A stretch of 64,000 nt of DNA from Narthecium ossifragum (taxonomy: Eukaryota > Streptophyta > Magnoliopsida > Dioscoreales > Nartheciaceae), in assembly GCA_963920575.1 (NCBI GenBank), contig OY986964.1, positions 13,753,460 to 13,817,459 on the forward strand, read 5' to 3'. The notes under the pieces were generated by a model that ran no database searches, was not told where the DNA came from, and saw only the letters and a program-made list of their open reading frames with translations. The position numbers were made by a program, and so were the translations under genes. Positions 23,866-34,687 of the stretch are shown here, piece after piece (position 1 is the first letter of the stretch; every line of letters begins with the position of its first letter).

Positions 23866-24207
23866 TTAATTTTTAAAATACATGTTTTATATAGGAGAAA
23901 CTTCGAAGCCTATATAGAAAAGCGAAAAAAAAAACTCAAAGAGTATGGTATTTGGCCGATAAGAGACGAGCAACCTATACCCCGACATGCTAATTGGACC
24001 AAATTAGCGTTCATGAATCTCAATTGGTCACTTGAGGTCATGAGATGGATGTGGACTACCCTTGTCGATCGGTTCGATAAACTTAGTCACAATAGACGCA
24101 AATTTACCTTGGCTCTCTCCTCCAACGTATTTTTATTTGGTGGTGCACTTCCAAAGGGTATGTATTTTGTAGGGTTCCTACTTCGCAGGGGAGTCGTACA
24201 TATATAG
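23866..24207 (+). pseudogene. Unrecognised reading frame, probably a gene or transposon fragment
   Basis: About 110 codons are open, with a normal-looking amino acid mix: a Lys-rich stretch EAYIEKRKKKLKEYGIWPI, then several Trp residues (ANWTKLAFMNLNWSLEVMRW). It does not read like low-complexity shadow sequence. No family was recognised, and the frame's first ATG (23800) lies in AT-rich noise. I treat it as a possible fragment of a larger coding sequence. Confidence 0.3.
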
Positions 24208-24464
24208 TGCGTAAAAGAAAAGAAGCGTCATGCATATATTTTTGGAAGATTTCAGCAAGAAAAATGATAGAATGCATACCCATATTCATATTGGGTGCGA
24301 TCTGCACACGTACTTGACGTGACCGTCTCCGTTGTGTACCCGTCGTGCAGCAATTTGACAAGCTACATCAGCTTTGACACTTACAACAATTCCTTCACTC
24401 AAATTCCTGTTTTCCTTATCAAATAGTTCACCTAGAAAAATTTTAACACGAATTTGAATAATAT

Positions 24465-24723
24465 GGGAGAATGCTTCTCGGTTGATGTGCTCATAAGTCT
24501 TGTCTTCATGATGCTATGCGTGTTTCTTCCTCTCTACTCTTCTTTGATCAATTTGTGACAAAAAAAAAGGGAGTAGTATGGATCGTTGAGTAATGCTGTC
24601 ACTGATCTACTATATTCTTGAGGGGGAGCTGAGCTATACTCTTTGAATGGGAATCTGTACTTCCTGATCACAGATTTGCCATACGTCAGCTGCTATATTC
24701 TGGCTATACATGTTAAGGGTGTT
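24465..24723 (+). mobile_element. 3' tail of a Ty1/copia (SIRE/Maximus-like) element, left piece
   Basis: This piece matches 46469-46710, downstream of the second copia element, including GTGACAAAAA...GGGAGTAG and GAGGGGGAGCT. It is cut at 24723 by the younger LTR element and resumes at 29926. No pol sequence lies upstream, so this copy is truncated. Confidence 0.75.
24719..24723. repeat. Target site duplication GTGTT, left copy
   Basis: GTGTT precedes the LTR start TGTTAGAACAG and recurs exactly at 29921-29925. Confidence 0.9.
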
Positions 24724-25908
24724 TGTTAGAACAGAAATTATGACCGTTGTTCGGGACTGTAATCAAGGTCAAAATTCTATTTTCACATTCGAAGAATCAG
24801 GAAATTGTGGTTTTAGTTCTACTCCTTCGAATGATCGAATCAGAGGTGTTGAAGTGTACAAAGAAGATATTTTGTGGTTGATTGTGGAGTTGATGGAAAT
24901 GGAAAATGAGAATAATGGAAAATAGAAAATGGGAAATTATGTTAAATCTACTCCTATTTTCGGTAGATCTACTCCTAGAAATAAAGAATTATGATAGCAC
25001 TACTCCTAGGAAATGAAGGACGTTGCAGGAATTTAAAGGAAGGAAAATGCAGGAATTTAAGGGAAGGAAAATGCAGGAATTTAAGGGAAGGAAAATGCTT
25101 CATTGCTGAATTTAAAAGGCTACATTGCTAATAAATATAAAAGAGTACATAAAAGATAAAAAGCAGTTTTGCTTTGATGGCGGGGCCTTTTTTTCTTCTT
25201 CCTCTTGGCTATTTATAGGGCTTCTGGTAACTGATTTGAAAACTGTTAGGAAACCACTCTGCAGTTGCTGCAACTGTTGCTTTGAAAGTGGAAACCACCA
25301 GAACTGCATAACTGGCCTAAAACTGCTCTGGAACCGCCATTAAACAGCGCCTCCTGTCTTCCGCTGTATTTTTGCTGATGATAACCTTGGAATCTGGCAA
25401 AACTCTGAACATCAAAGTTGTAGATCTTCAAATTAGCTTTTCAACGGTACCAAAAACTTCCAATTTGGACATCGGATGAGAAAGTTATGGCCAAAATACT
25501 TAAACTGCACTAATGGCCGATTAGGAAAATGGGCGATAGAAATCTGGACGATTTGAGATTGAATTTTATCGTCCATTTTGGACGATGACTTCATCGTCCA
25601 TTTTGGACGATAGAAAATCTGGTCGATAGATTTTGGACATTTGGTCTTATTTACCAGTTTGCCACTAAACCGTTTGACCATTAATTTGATACATCAAATG
25701 ACCGAATTTGGAGATGACGTCAATCAGCAAACTTGTAGATCTTTTCGTCATCTTTCCAATGGTTCAAGAATCGTCCAATTTGGATACTTGATGTAAAAGT
25801 TATGGCCAAAATACTTCAGTTGTGTCAAAACTGAAGTATTTATTGGCTGATTGGCAATATTTACGAAATTGCCATTGATCGCCCAAATGGCTATATTTAT
25901 ATCTAACA
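24724..25908 (-). repeat. LTR of the non-autonomous element, left copy (3' LTR)
   Basis: This 1,185-bp copy has TGTTAGA/TCTAACA mirror ends. It contains CAGGAATTTAAGGGAAGGAA-type short tandem repeats (about 25025-25095) and a palindromic block ATCGTCCATTTTGGACGAT repeated at about 25567-25612. Confidence 0.93.
25567..25612. repeat. Paired palindromes in the LTR
   Basis: Two copies of TCGTCCATTTTGGACGA lie side by side, each self-complementary around TTTT. The right LTR repeats them at about 29580-29625. Confidence 0.8.
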
Positions 25909-25924
25909 TTTTGCCCCCCGGTCT
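25909..25924 (-). other. Polypurine tract of the non-autonomous element
   Basis: On minus, GACCGGGGGGCAAAA abuts the LTR start TGTTAGAT. This supports the minus orientation and the 3' boundary. Confidence 0.75.
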
Positions 25925-28710
25925 TTATAAAAATATTCCTATTTTTGTAAAGACCTTATTCTGTTGACCAATTTGGGCGATTTTTTCGGTCAATTGAGTC
26001 ACTAAGGATGCAGCTTCTCAGTCAAACTTTCTCTTTCTAAATATCTCTCGGCCAAATATATTATTGTTTGGCTAAACATCACTTATCGGCAAACATTATT
26101 TTGCCAAAAATATTGCTCGACCAAAGATATGTATCGTCCAAAGATATTGCTCGGTCAAACATGCTTTCTCGGCCATTTGCCAAAGATGTTGTTGCTGGAA
26201 ACATTGTTTATCGGCCAAACATGCTTTCTCGGCCATTTTTTCTTGTCTCGTCCTCTCGGTCAAAAATTTTGTCGGCCATTCTCGATTAAGGCCTTTCTCC
26301 ACCGTTAGATCATAGCTTTTACTCCCATCATCGCCAATCTCGCTTTATCGCCCAAATTTTTTTTTTTTTTTTTTGGCGAGGGCAGCAGCACTGACCTTGA
26401 GCGCCTCTAGAATCGGCGAACAACCGCGAGACAAGCTCTATCTCCCTATGCCTTCCGTCCGGCGCTTGAGCTCTATGTCCATGGTGGTGTGAACGATGGC
26501 TGCCGATGAAGGATGATGGAGATGATGGCCGATGAAGATGATTGACGACGATGAGAAGCTGGTCGATGACGAGATGCTCTGTTTTCTTCTTCCTGTCTTC
26601 CGCGATGGGCGACGAGGAAGCGTCGTCGATCATTGGGCGATGAAGGATGGCCATTGCTCTGTTCCTTCTGTGTGGGCGATGAACAAGACTGATCGATGAG
26701 CTTCGATGGTGGTCGTCGATGGGCGACGAAGAAAGTTGATCGATGAGCAAATCTGGGCGATGAAGAAAGGTGGGCCATGAGCAAATCTGGGTGATGAAGA
26801 AAGGTGGGCGATGAGCAAATCTGGGCGATGAAGAAAGGTGGGCGATGAGCAAATCTGGTCGATGATCAAGGCCGATGAAGGATGCTATGCTTCTCTTCCT
26901 CCGCAATGGGCGACGATGAGCGATGCTCAAAGCTGGGCAATGGTCGTCGATGGTCGATGAAGATGATGGAGGTAGAGGTTGGGACGGCGAAGGATACTCT
27001 GCTTCCCATTTCCACCATGGACGATGAGCAAGAGGCGACGGTCGACGATGGTCTATGGGCTGTTGTTGCTGAGCAGTGAACGATGAGTCATCATCCTTGA
27101 ACAGTGATCGTTGCTGAGTAATGGACGACGGCGATCGTCGCTGAGCAATGGACGATGGGCGACGACCATCGTCGTTGCTCTGTTTCCCTTTTTTCCGCGA
27201 TGGACGATGAGGGGTCGTCATCGACCAATGGACGATGGGCGACGAAGGATCGTCGATGATCGGCGTGGTGGTGGAAGAGTGGATAGAGATGGAGTCTAGG
27301 GGGTCAGGGAGGCGGACTCCGGCCTCGGATCCACCAGATCTCAGCCAAGTAACCACCGCGTCGGAGACATACTTGCTCTGCTTTTCCCCCCAACGGCCAT
27401 AGGTTGCCGTCATCCCATCTTTGAGGTCGAGGATGGCATTAATGATGAGGATCTGGGCCTGCTTGAGGCCGGCCGGCGTTGCTCTGTTTTCCCAACTGAT
27501 AGGAGCTTTGAAGCCGATGTAGGGCCGGCACGGCGATGAGGAATGCCCTGTTTTTTCCACCAACAGTGATAGATTGCCGTCTTTTCCTTCCGCCGTTGCC
27601 GTTGTCCCATGGCCAGCCGAATGAAGATCGCGCCGGAGACGGAGGAGATGACCTCGGCGTTTCTCTTCTGTTCTCCCCCCAACCGGCTACAAATTGCAGC
27701 AACGGCAAGGATCTGGGCTTGTTGCGTTGCTCTGTTCTTCTCCCCCAACGGCGATAGCGATAGTTTGCCCATCAACCTTCTGATGGATTTCTCTTTGCCG
27801 CTGCCGTAGTGTTCACCATTGTTACTGCTTCGCCGGCCTTCTTCAGCGTCATGGCCCTATTTGCGGTCATCGTGTATGGAGAAAAATGGGTTCGCTGTTG
27901 AACTTCCCACGTCGTGGAGGTAGAAAATGAAACCGCCGGAGTTGGTGACGATGACGTTTGAGATTGCAGAAGATGAAGGTGTTGAAGGTGGCGGCGCAAA
28001 CGTGGGAAAGATGGGTTCCAAGGCCTCGAAGTGGATGATCGCTGCCTTGAACCGCTCGAACCACCTTAAACTGCTTGAAACTGCCATGAACTGCTGCAGT
28101 TTTCACAACGTGTGCATGATCTCCTCTTGACATTCCTGCTTTGAACTGCTTGAACCGCCCTAAACTGCTGCGCAGAGGCAGCGAATGATGGGGTGTCCTC
28201 CCTGATGACGCCGCCGGCAACAGATCTCCAAGAAGAAGATGACTGGCCGTCTCCGGCGTGTAGACGCTGATCGGGAGGCCATTGTCGGATTTCTCCATAA
28301 ATGCTCGGCGTGTAGATTTTGTCCCTTCTTCTTTGACAGCTTTTTGATCAACCATCACCATATCTTGTTCAATTATATTGAACATTTGAAAATTAGTACT
28401 TGGTGAATTTTTATTATCTGCCATATCTGTAATATTTTATGGCTGATTCGGTTCCACTATATCATCACTTTCTTTTGTAGATGAAAAATTCCTTACCAAT
28501 AAAGTGAAACCGCCTTGATTCTGCATGAAAGATGGCATAGTGACCTTGATCTCCTCGCTGCTGGAACCTTCACGTGAGGACATACTCCATCTAAGAAAAT
28601 TTTCTTGAAAAACAGCATCTGCATGGTCACTTCCTTCAGCTTTCAAAATTACAACTCTGGAAATGCTATCTCTCATTTTGTCCCTTCTTCTTTGACAGTT
28701 TCAACACAAG
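25925..28710 (-). pseudogene. Interior of the non-autonomous element with unrecognised frames
   Basis: Three minus-strand frames are the longest: 28676-28437 (79 codons), 28424-27867 (185 codons, start MADNKNSPSTNFQMFNIIEQ) and 27563-26328 (411 codons). The last is dominated by repeats such as SSSPRFAHRPPF and HRPSS, produced by 25-40-bp tandem units of the type GGGCGATGAAGAAAGGTGGG at about 26755-26860. None resembles a known gag or pol domain. The MADNKNSP frame is where gag would start, about 290 nt downstream of the primer site, and may be a gag remnant. Confidence 0.6.
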
Positions 28711-28728
28711 GTCCCACCGGGCGTGCCA
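28711..28728 (-). other. Primer-binding site of the non-autonomous element, not tRNA-iMet
   Basis: TGGCACGCCCGGTGGGAC on minus starts with TGG, is 5 nt from the LTR and could pair with a tRNA 3' end. I could not assign the tRNA. Confidence 0.65.
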
Positions 28729-28733
28729 AAAAA

Positions 28734-29920
28734 TGTTAGAACAGAAATTATGGCCGTTGATCGGGACTGTAATCAAGGTCAAAATTCTATTTCCACATTC
28801 GAAGAATCAGGAAATTGTGGTTTTTAGTTCAACTCCTTCGAATGATCGAATCAGAGGTGTTGAAGTGTACAAAGAAGATATTTTGTGGTTGATTGTGGAG
28901 TTGATGGAAATGGAAAATGGGAATAATGGAAAATAGAAAATGGGAAATTATGTTAAATCTACTCCTATTTTCGGTAGATCTACTCCTAGAAATAAAGAAT
29001 TATGATAGCACTACTCCTAGGAAATGAAGGACGTTGCAGGAATTTAAAGGAAGGAAAATGCAGGAATTTAAGGGAAGGAAAATGCAGGAATTTAAGGGAA
29101 GGAAAATGCTTCATTGCTGAATTTAAAAGGCTACATTGCTAATAAATATAAAAGAGTACATAAAAGATAAAAAGCAGTTTTGCTTTGATGGCGGGGGCCT
29201 TTTTTTCTTCTTCCTCTTGGCTATTTATAGGGCTTCTGGTAACTGATTTGAAAACTGTCAGGAAACCACTCTGCAGTTGCTGCAACTGTTGCTTTGAAAG
29301 TGGAAACCACCAGAACTGCATAACTGGTCTAAAACTGCTCTGGAATCGCCATTAAACAGCGCCTCCTGTCTTCCGCTGTATTTTTACTGATGATAACCTT
29401 GGAATCTGGCAAAACTCTGAACATCAAAGTTGTAGATCTTCAAATTAGCTTTTCAACGGTACCAAAAACTTCTAATTTGGACATCGGATGAGAAAGTTAT
29501 AGCCAAAATACTTAAACTGCACTAATGGCCGATTAGGAAAATGGGCGATAGAAATCTGGACGATTTGAGATTGAATTTTATCGTCCATTTTGGACGATGA
29601 CTTCATCGTCCATTTTGGACGATAGAAAATCTGGTCGATAGATTTTGGACATTTGGTCTTATTTACCAGTTTGTCACTAAACCCTTTGACCATTAATTTG
29701 ATACATCAAATGACCGAATTTGGAGATGACGTCAATCAGCAAACTTGTAGATCTTTTCGTCATCTTTCCAATGGTTCAAGAATCGTCCAATTTGGATACT
29801 TGATGTAAAAGTTATGGCCAAAATACTTCAGTTGTGTCAAAACTGAAGTATTTATTGGCTGATTGGCAATATTTACGAAATTGCCATTGATCGCCCAAAT
29901 GGCTATATTTATATCTAACA
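28734..29920 (-). repeat. LTR of the non-autonomous element, right copy (5' LTR)
   Basis: This 1,187-bp near-identical copy of 24724-25908 is followed by the GTGTT duplication at 29921-29925. Confidence 0.93.
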
Positions 29921-29925
29921 GTGTT
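29921..29925. repeat. Target site duplication GTGTT, right copy
   Basis: Exact copy of 24719-24723, immediately after the CA end of the right LTR. Confidence 0.9.
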
Positions 29926-30352
29926 CATGCTGCTATACATGTTGAGGGTGTTCATGTCTTCTTTGTTTATCTTCACAATGCATATCTACTGTTATATTCT
30001 ACAATTGCTTTTTACTATATATTGCTGAAATTATAATCCATACGCTGAAATTAATGCTGCCTTGAGGGGGAGTATATACATGCATATGCTTATTGTTCTT
30101 TATCAGATTATATATGCATATGCTTGCTGTGTTTGATTTTTGACATTGGTTATTGTTAAGGGAGAGTATATGCATATGCTTATTCTTCTTATCTTCACTA
30201 TGCATTTCACTGGAATTCTTTTATGGTGCATATGCAGGTGACAGTTTGATCATTCATATTAGTTATTGTATTGAACCGTATTAGGATTGTTCTTAGTTTG
30301 CATTTTGTATCTAGCTTTATTGTTTTGTCACAAAATTATCAAATGAAGAGAT
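29926..30352 (+). mobile_element. 3' tail of the first copia element, right piece
   Basis: The sequence resumes the tail interrupted at 24723 and matches about 46693-46985 (GAGGGTGTTCATGTCTTCTT, CTTGAGGGGGAGTATATACA, repeated TGCATATGCTT). It ends with TTTGTCACAAAATTATCAAATGAAGAGATTG. This is like the purine-rich end of SIRE-type elements just before the LTR. Confidence 0.7.
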
Positions 30353-30735
30353 TGTAAGGAGTCATGTCTAGATTCCATATATGTTGATAAATTTTGTTGA
30401 TTTAATATTGAAATTATATTGCTAGATTTGTATTATTGTTCATACAAGACTAGTTGAGGCAAATTTGGATAAATTACGAGCTAATCGGGTCAGATTGGCT
30501 CAAGTTTAATCAAGTTAAAGTGATACTAATAAGGATTTATCACCGCCGTTGGATTGCAACTTGAAGACCATCAAATAGTGGATATCATCATGCTTAATCG
30601 GGATACTAACAAGAATTTAATCGGGATTTTAAGAAGCAGAGCACATCAGCTTATTAGCTTATTTAGGATCAAATAGCATCCTTTCAATCTTTGGATCATT
30701 GGATACGATCAGCAGATGATGAGTAAGATGATATG
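30353..30735 (+). repeat. Probable copia LTR, partial
   Basis: The stretch starts TGTAAGGAGTC right after the GAGATTG end. It lies where the 3' LTR of copy one, or the 5' LTR of copy two, should be. It is AT-rich and non-coding. Its right end, and any primer site, are lost to the insertion at 30736 and the N gap, so the call rests on position. Confidence 0.45.
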
Positions 30736-30865
30736 TGTGATACCCGGAGTACCTGGGTGTCGGTGTTCGCCTAGAGGGCATGTGGCCGAACCAAGTAACC
30801 GGGTAAGCAACTTCACGTAGATAATAAGTATATTAGTAACCCTTATGAGACACAACGCCTTTTAA
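30736..30865 (-). mobile_element. Partial inverted copy of the 285-bp LTR-like element
   Basis: This piece is the reverse complement of about 44243-44372, sharing TGTGGCCGAACC, GTAACCGGGTAA and CACGTAGATAATA. It runs into the assembly gap, so the far end is not seen. Confidence 0.8.
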
Positions 30866-31065
30866 NNNNNNNNNNNNNNNNNNNNNNNNNNNNNNNNNNN
30901 NNNNNNNNNNNNNNNNNNNNNNNNNNNNNNNNNNNNNNNNNNNNNNNNNNNNNNNNNNNNNNNNNNNNNNNNNNNNNNNNNNNNNNNNNNNNNNNNNNNN
31001 NNNNNNNNNNNNNNNNNNNNNNNNNNNNNNNNNNNNNNNNNNNNNNNNNNNNNNNNNNNNNNNNN
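30866..31065. other. Assembly gap, 200 N
   Basis: Exactly 200 N, the usual placeholder for a gap of unknown size. The gag start of the copia element lies 28 bp to the right. Confidence 0.99.
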
Positions 31066-31093
31066 AAAATGATCTTTGGGACATAAAACACCT

Positions 31094-31989
31094 ATGGATT
31101 TACCTCGAGAAGGTGGTTCTTCTGGTAGACCACCTCTCTTTTTGGAAAGCTCGCATGAGAATCTTTTTAAAATCCCTTGATGATAAGTCTGGATGTCTGT
31201 TGTGACAGGCTGGAGTCACCCTACTATTACTACAGATAGTGTTACTGGACCCAAACCTTTTGCTTCTTGGGATAAAAAGGAGTTGAAAGAGAGTGGATGG
31301 AAGAACAAAGCAATGAATGCTATACATAGTGCTTTAACTTTTGAAGAGTTTAGAAGGGTTTCCACTTATACGGTTGCCAAGGATGCCTGGTGCATACTTG
31401 AAGTTACCCATGAGGGTATATCTTCGGTTAAAATTGCCAAGCTTCAGCGTCTTATTACTCATTTAAAAATCTACATATGGATGAGGATGAATCTTTTGAT
31501 CAATTTTACACTAAATTAAATGATATTGTTAATTCTTGCATAATCTTGGTGAATTTGTCTCAATCCGAAATTGTTAGAAAGATTTTGAGGTCTTTCCCTG
31601 AATGATTTAGAGCTAAAGTTACTGCAATTGAGGAGAGTAAGGATATTGACAAAACAGATGTTGAAGATATTGTTGGAGCTCTACAGATCTATGAAACTAC
31701 CTTTGATCATCCCAAGTAACAGAAAAATCTTGCTTTAAAAGTTAATACTGACTCAGATAGTGACTCAAGTGGTGCTGAGGAGATGGTTTTGTTGACCAAA
31801 CACCTTACGGAAATTATGAGAAAGAAAAATCTAAAACCCTTAGTGCTAGATCAAGGCAAGAACAAGAGAGAATTTTCGAAAAGCTATATTGACAGGAAAA
31901 CTAATGGGAAGTCTGTGAGGAAATCTCGTGCTAAGACAGTGAGGTGTTATGAGTGTCATGGAATGAGGCACATTGCTAAGGACTGTCCT
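31094..31989 (+). pseudogene. Copia gag, N-terminal part up to the zinc knuckle
   Basis: The frame starts MDLPREGGSSGRPPLF at 31094 and continues through FWKARMRIFLKSLDD. It shifts frame near 31185 and goes on with TGWSHPTITTDS. AKDAWCILEVTHEG and FEEFRRVSTYT are typical of UBN2-type copia gag. Frame breaks also occur after 31470 and 31600. The CCHC zinc knuckle CYECHGMRHIAKDC is at 31945-31986. The gene is cut at 31990 by a gypsy-type insertion, and its continuation (SKNNTRNKDK) is at 40923. Confidence 0.9.
31985..31989. repeat. Target duplication GTCCT, left (4 of 5 match to right copy)
   Basis: GTCCT precedes TGTCATGCC. GTCTT follows the right end at 40918-40922. One base differs, as expected for an older insertion. 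Confidence 0.6.
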
Positions 31990-33305
31990 TGTCATGCCCC
32001 GCCCCGGGATATACCAATCCTGATCACGGGACATGAGAAAAACCTGTTCTACACTACTACAATATCATCAATCCTGTTTTCAACCATCACAATTTAAACC
32101 AGTATAAACTCACTATATTCATCCTTCCAGAAACTCAGTGTCATATACACTAAATAACTCAAGAATAATAAAAATAACTTTATTACAACCTCAGGTTCCG
32201 ATTCTATGAATCAAATTAATCGAAATACAAACTCAAATGATTAATTACAAACTTCAGAATCCGAATACATGAATCATGTTATTACTTATTCCCAATAGTT
32301 TCCACCACCCATACAATCTTAAATTAAATTAAATAAAAGAAATGATGAGTTGAAATCAATAATGAATCCTCCAATGACCTCAAGCTCGGGCGTCATCATC
32401 TGGTGGGCCTGCAAAAGAAAGTGAATATGCCAACGCAACCCGAATAGGGGTGAGCAAATGCCCAGTAGGAGATTAACTAATGAGACACAAGTAAACTAAC
32501 TAATAGCCAACATAAATAAACAATGTACTCTGGCGCCTAAGTCTTGGCTCAAGGGAAGTCGCAACCTAAGCCCAAGCTCGCAATCGACCCATCGCTCTCC
32601 ACCACAGTCCGGGCTACTACCCTGCCAACTGTGGGCCCAGTTGTATCGGCGTCGACCAACAAACATTAGGCCACATCCCAATAGCTACAAAGACTAAGAT
32701 TCCAGAGGATCAATCAATCCTTGAAGCATTGATAATTTAATTCTTCTCTTCCAAATTGAATTGTAGGTTCATTCTCCTAAAGCCTCGATCGATCATGAGG
32801 ATCCATGTCTACCTGTAGCATCGATCGCAAGCTCCTATACCCGACCCTGGCCTAAACTCATCTAGATTCGAGCTACTTGAGAACCTCGAATCGGTGATTT
32901 GCCCAATCACCAATGGCTCATCATGCAATGCCTTCACATACTAGATTTAGAACATATACATACCATATCAACCATAAAGGAGCACACCATTGAGTAAAGA
33001 AGCGTAGCAGTAACATAGCCTCATTCAGTAACCAATACATCATCACAAACAACCATGTATTCCAACTATGAATTAACCAAGCAATCATTATAATTAAATC
33101 AAGAATCATGCATGCATCCTGGAGAGTCCACCTACCACAAATACATCAAATTCTACATCAATCCATACATCATAATATAAAACTTTAAGGAAGCTGTGTA
33201 AAACACCTCGAAGCTCCAAGTCCTCGATCACCTCGAAATGTCACGCCATCTTTTAAAAGAATATCTGAAAGAAGGAACTACATCGACCTGCATCGCCGAT
33301 GTAGC
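31990..33305 (-). mobile_element. Tekay-like LTR remnant, left part of the nested insertion
   Basis: It begins TGTCATGCCCCGCCC. Further in, it shares with the Tekay LTRs a recognisable layout: AGATTCGAGCTACTTGAGAA, then CCTCGAATCGGTGAT, as in 2960-3010. It is truncated at 33306, where the Athila-like element starts. Non-coding. Confidence 0.7.
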
Positions 33306-34687
33306 TGATCGCTCGCGAACGTGTCGTTAAAACATTGCAAACTCAATCAAATATTAAATTTATAATCCATATTCATTCACTACACTACTAGGTAGAATAG
33401 TGGTGAAGTCGGGAGTCGATCCACAGGTAAAAACATTGGAAACTGAAATCAATTCTCGAAACCCTAAAACTGAGGAAAAGAATAAAAAATAGAATAGAGT
33501 TATCTAAACTAATAAAGAAAAAAAATAAAAGGTTGATCAATTCGAATCAATGGAGTAGTTACTTAGGAATTACTCAATCCGCCCTAGTTTTATTATTAGT
33601 CTTATCTAGTTTTCATCTTGCTCCATTCTCTCAACATTATGGATCATATGGTTACAAGCTCACATGAATCCCTAAAATAAAGTTGATGTTCCCAACGGCG
33701 TAACCTATCTTTTTTTAGCATAGATTGTCTTTGGTCCTACGATTACTTTAAATTATACTACTCCTAATAACCTTAGCACAACCTATCTTCGCGTAGCATA
33801 GCTTATCTCAAAGGGAAACCAATAACTTCATAAAAACCATCTCATAAATCTCTACAATCAATCACACAAATCATGTAGGACTGAAAGTACGTTAAGGGAA
33901 CTCTATTCCTGCAACTCTATTAACCATAAAATTGTATTCATGAGATCATGCATCGAGAAGTTCACAAGAATCCAACTAAAGAAAAACCAAAACTACTCTA
34001 GGATTTCATGATATTCCTAAATACAAAAAGTTAGCCACTCATCTTATGGATGAAAGCCATCGGATTGGGAAAGGAAGCTGTCACCATCCGCATCCTCACC
34101 GTCTTCTCATTCCTTCTCAAAAGATTGTCAAAAAGATGATTATTTTCGGCTGGAATAACCCCTTTATATAATAGAAACCCTTGATCCCAGAATTATGAGT
34201 TATAATTGAACTTAAACTCTAATTTTCCAAAATTCCATGCTGCTGACGTCATCCAAACGACCGATCGGACTCAAAACCGATCCATCACTATAGTCGGTTT
34301 GATTGGTTCTTCACTGCCACGTCATTAATTAATTTCAGCCTTTCTCAAATTTCAGCTTTCATAGATCCAACTTTGCTTCAAAACTGGCGCCAATCTATAG
34401 GGAATCTCACAAAGTGTTCAACATGAAAGTTGTAGAACTTGAAGTTTTCTTACATATACCATAATTCTAGAATATTTGGAGTTTTGTAGAATTTATGATG
34501 AGTTTGTTCCAAAAGGTCGACGAAGCAGTCTTTTTACAGAATTTAGTGATTTTTTGCCGAATTTTTTGTATTTCTTCTCAAATCCTACATAAACCTGAAA
34601 TCAAAAAATAAGATATCAAATACAACTATTCTTAGTCTAACAAAGGTAATTTAAGGGGTTTAATTGTGCATAATTCATGTCTCATCA
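33306..34687 (-). repeat. Athila-like LTR, left copy (3' LTR)
   Basis: Direct repeat of 38789-40170. It is followed on its right by the CACCCCCCAACTT polypurine tract (minus). Confidence 0.9.

Larger units (their letters stand above)
23443..24464. other. Upstream of the PPR gene; mostly AT-rich
   Basis: It should contain the PPR promoter at its left end, though no TATA box is obvious. A 24-base A tract lies at 23530-23553. The only notable frame is described separately at 23866-24207. The rest shows nothing I can assign. Confidence 0.4.
24724..29920 (-). mobile_element. Young non-autonomous LTR retrotransposon (no gag-pol), 5.2 kb
   Basis: Direct LTRs at 24724-25908 and 28734-29920 begin TGTTAGAACAG and end ATATCTAACA, and a perfect GTGTT duplication flanks them. 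Orientation is minus. Read on minus, TGGCACGCCCGGTGGGAC (28728-28711) follows the right LTR after 5 nt and looks like a primer-binding site. GACCGGGGGGCAAAA, a purine tract, ends at 25909 beside the left LTR. The LTRs differ at about 15 places in 1,187 bp by eye count (about 1.3%), so the insertion is recent. The 2.8-kb interior has no protease, RT, RNase H or integrase. It probably used another element's proteins. The lineage is uncertain; the non-iMet primer site argues for Ty3/gypsy rather than copia. Confidence 0.92.

Noticed and set aside
26328..27563. 411-codon frame as a host gene
   Set aside because: It is inside a young LTR element and built from short tandem repeats, so it is listed as an interior frame and not as a host gene.
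30833..31091. Two minus-strand frames spanning the N gap
   Set aside because: They exist only because N codons were not read as stops. There is no sequence behind them.
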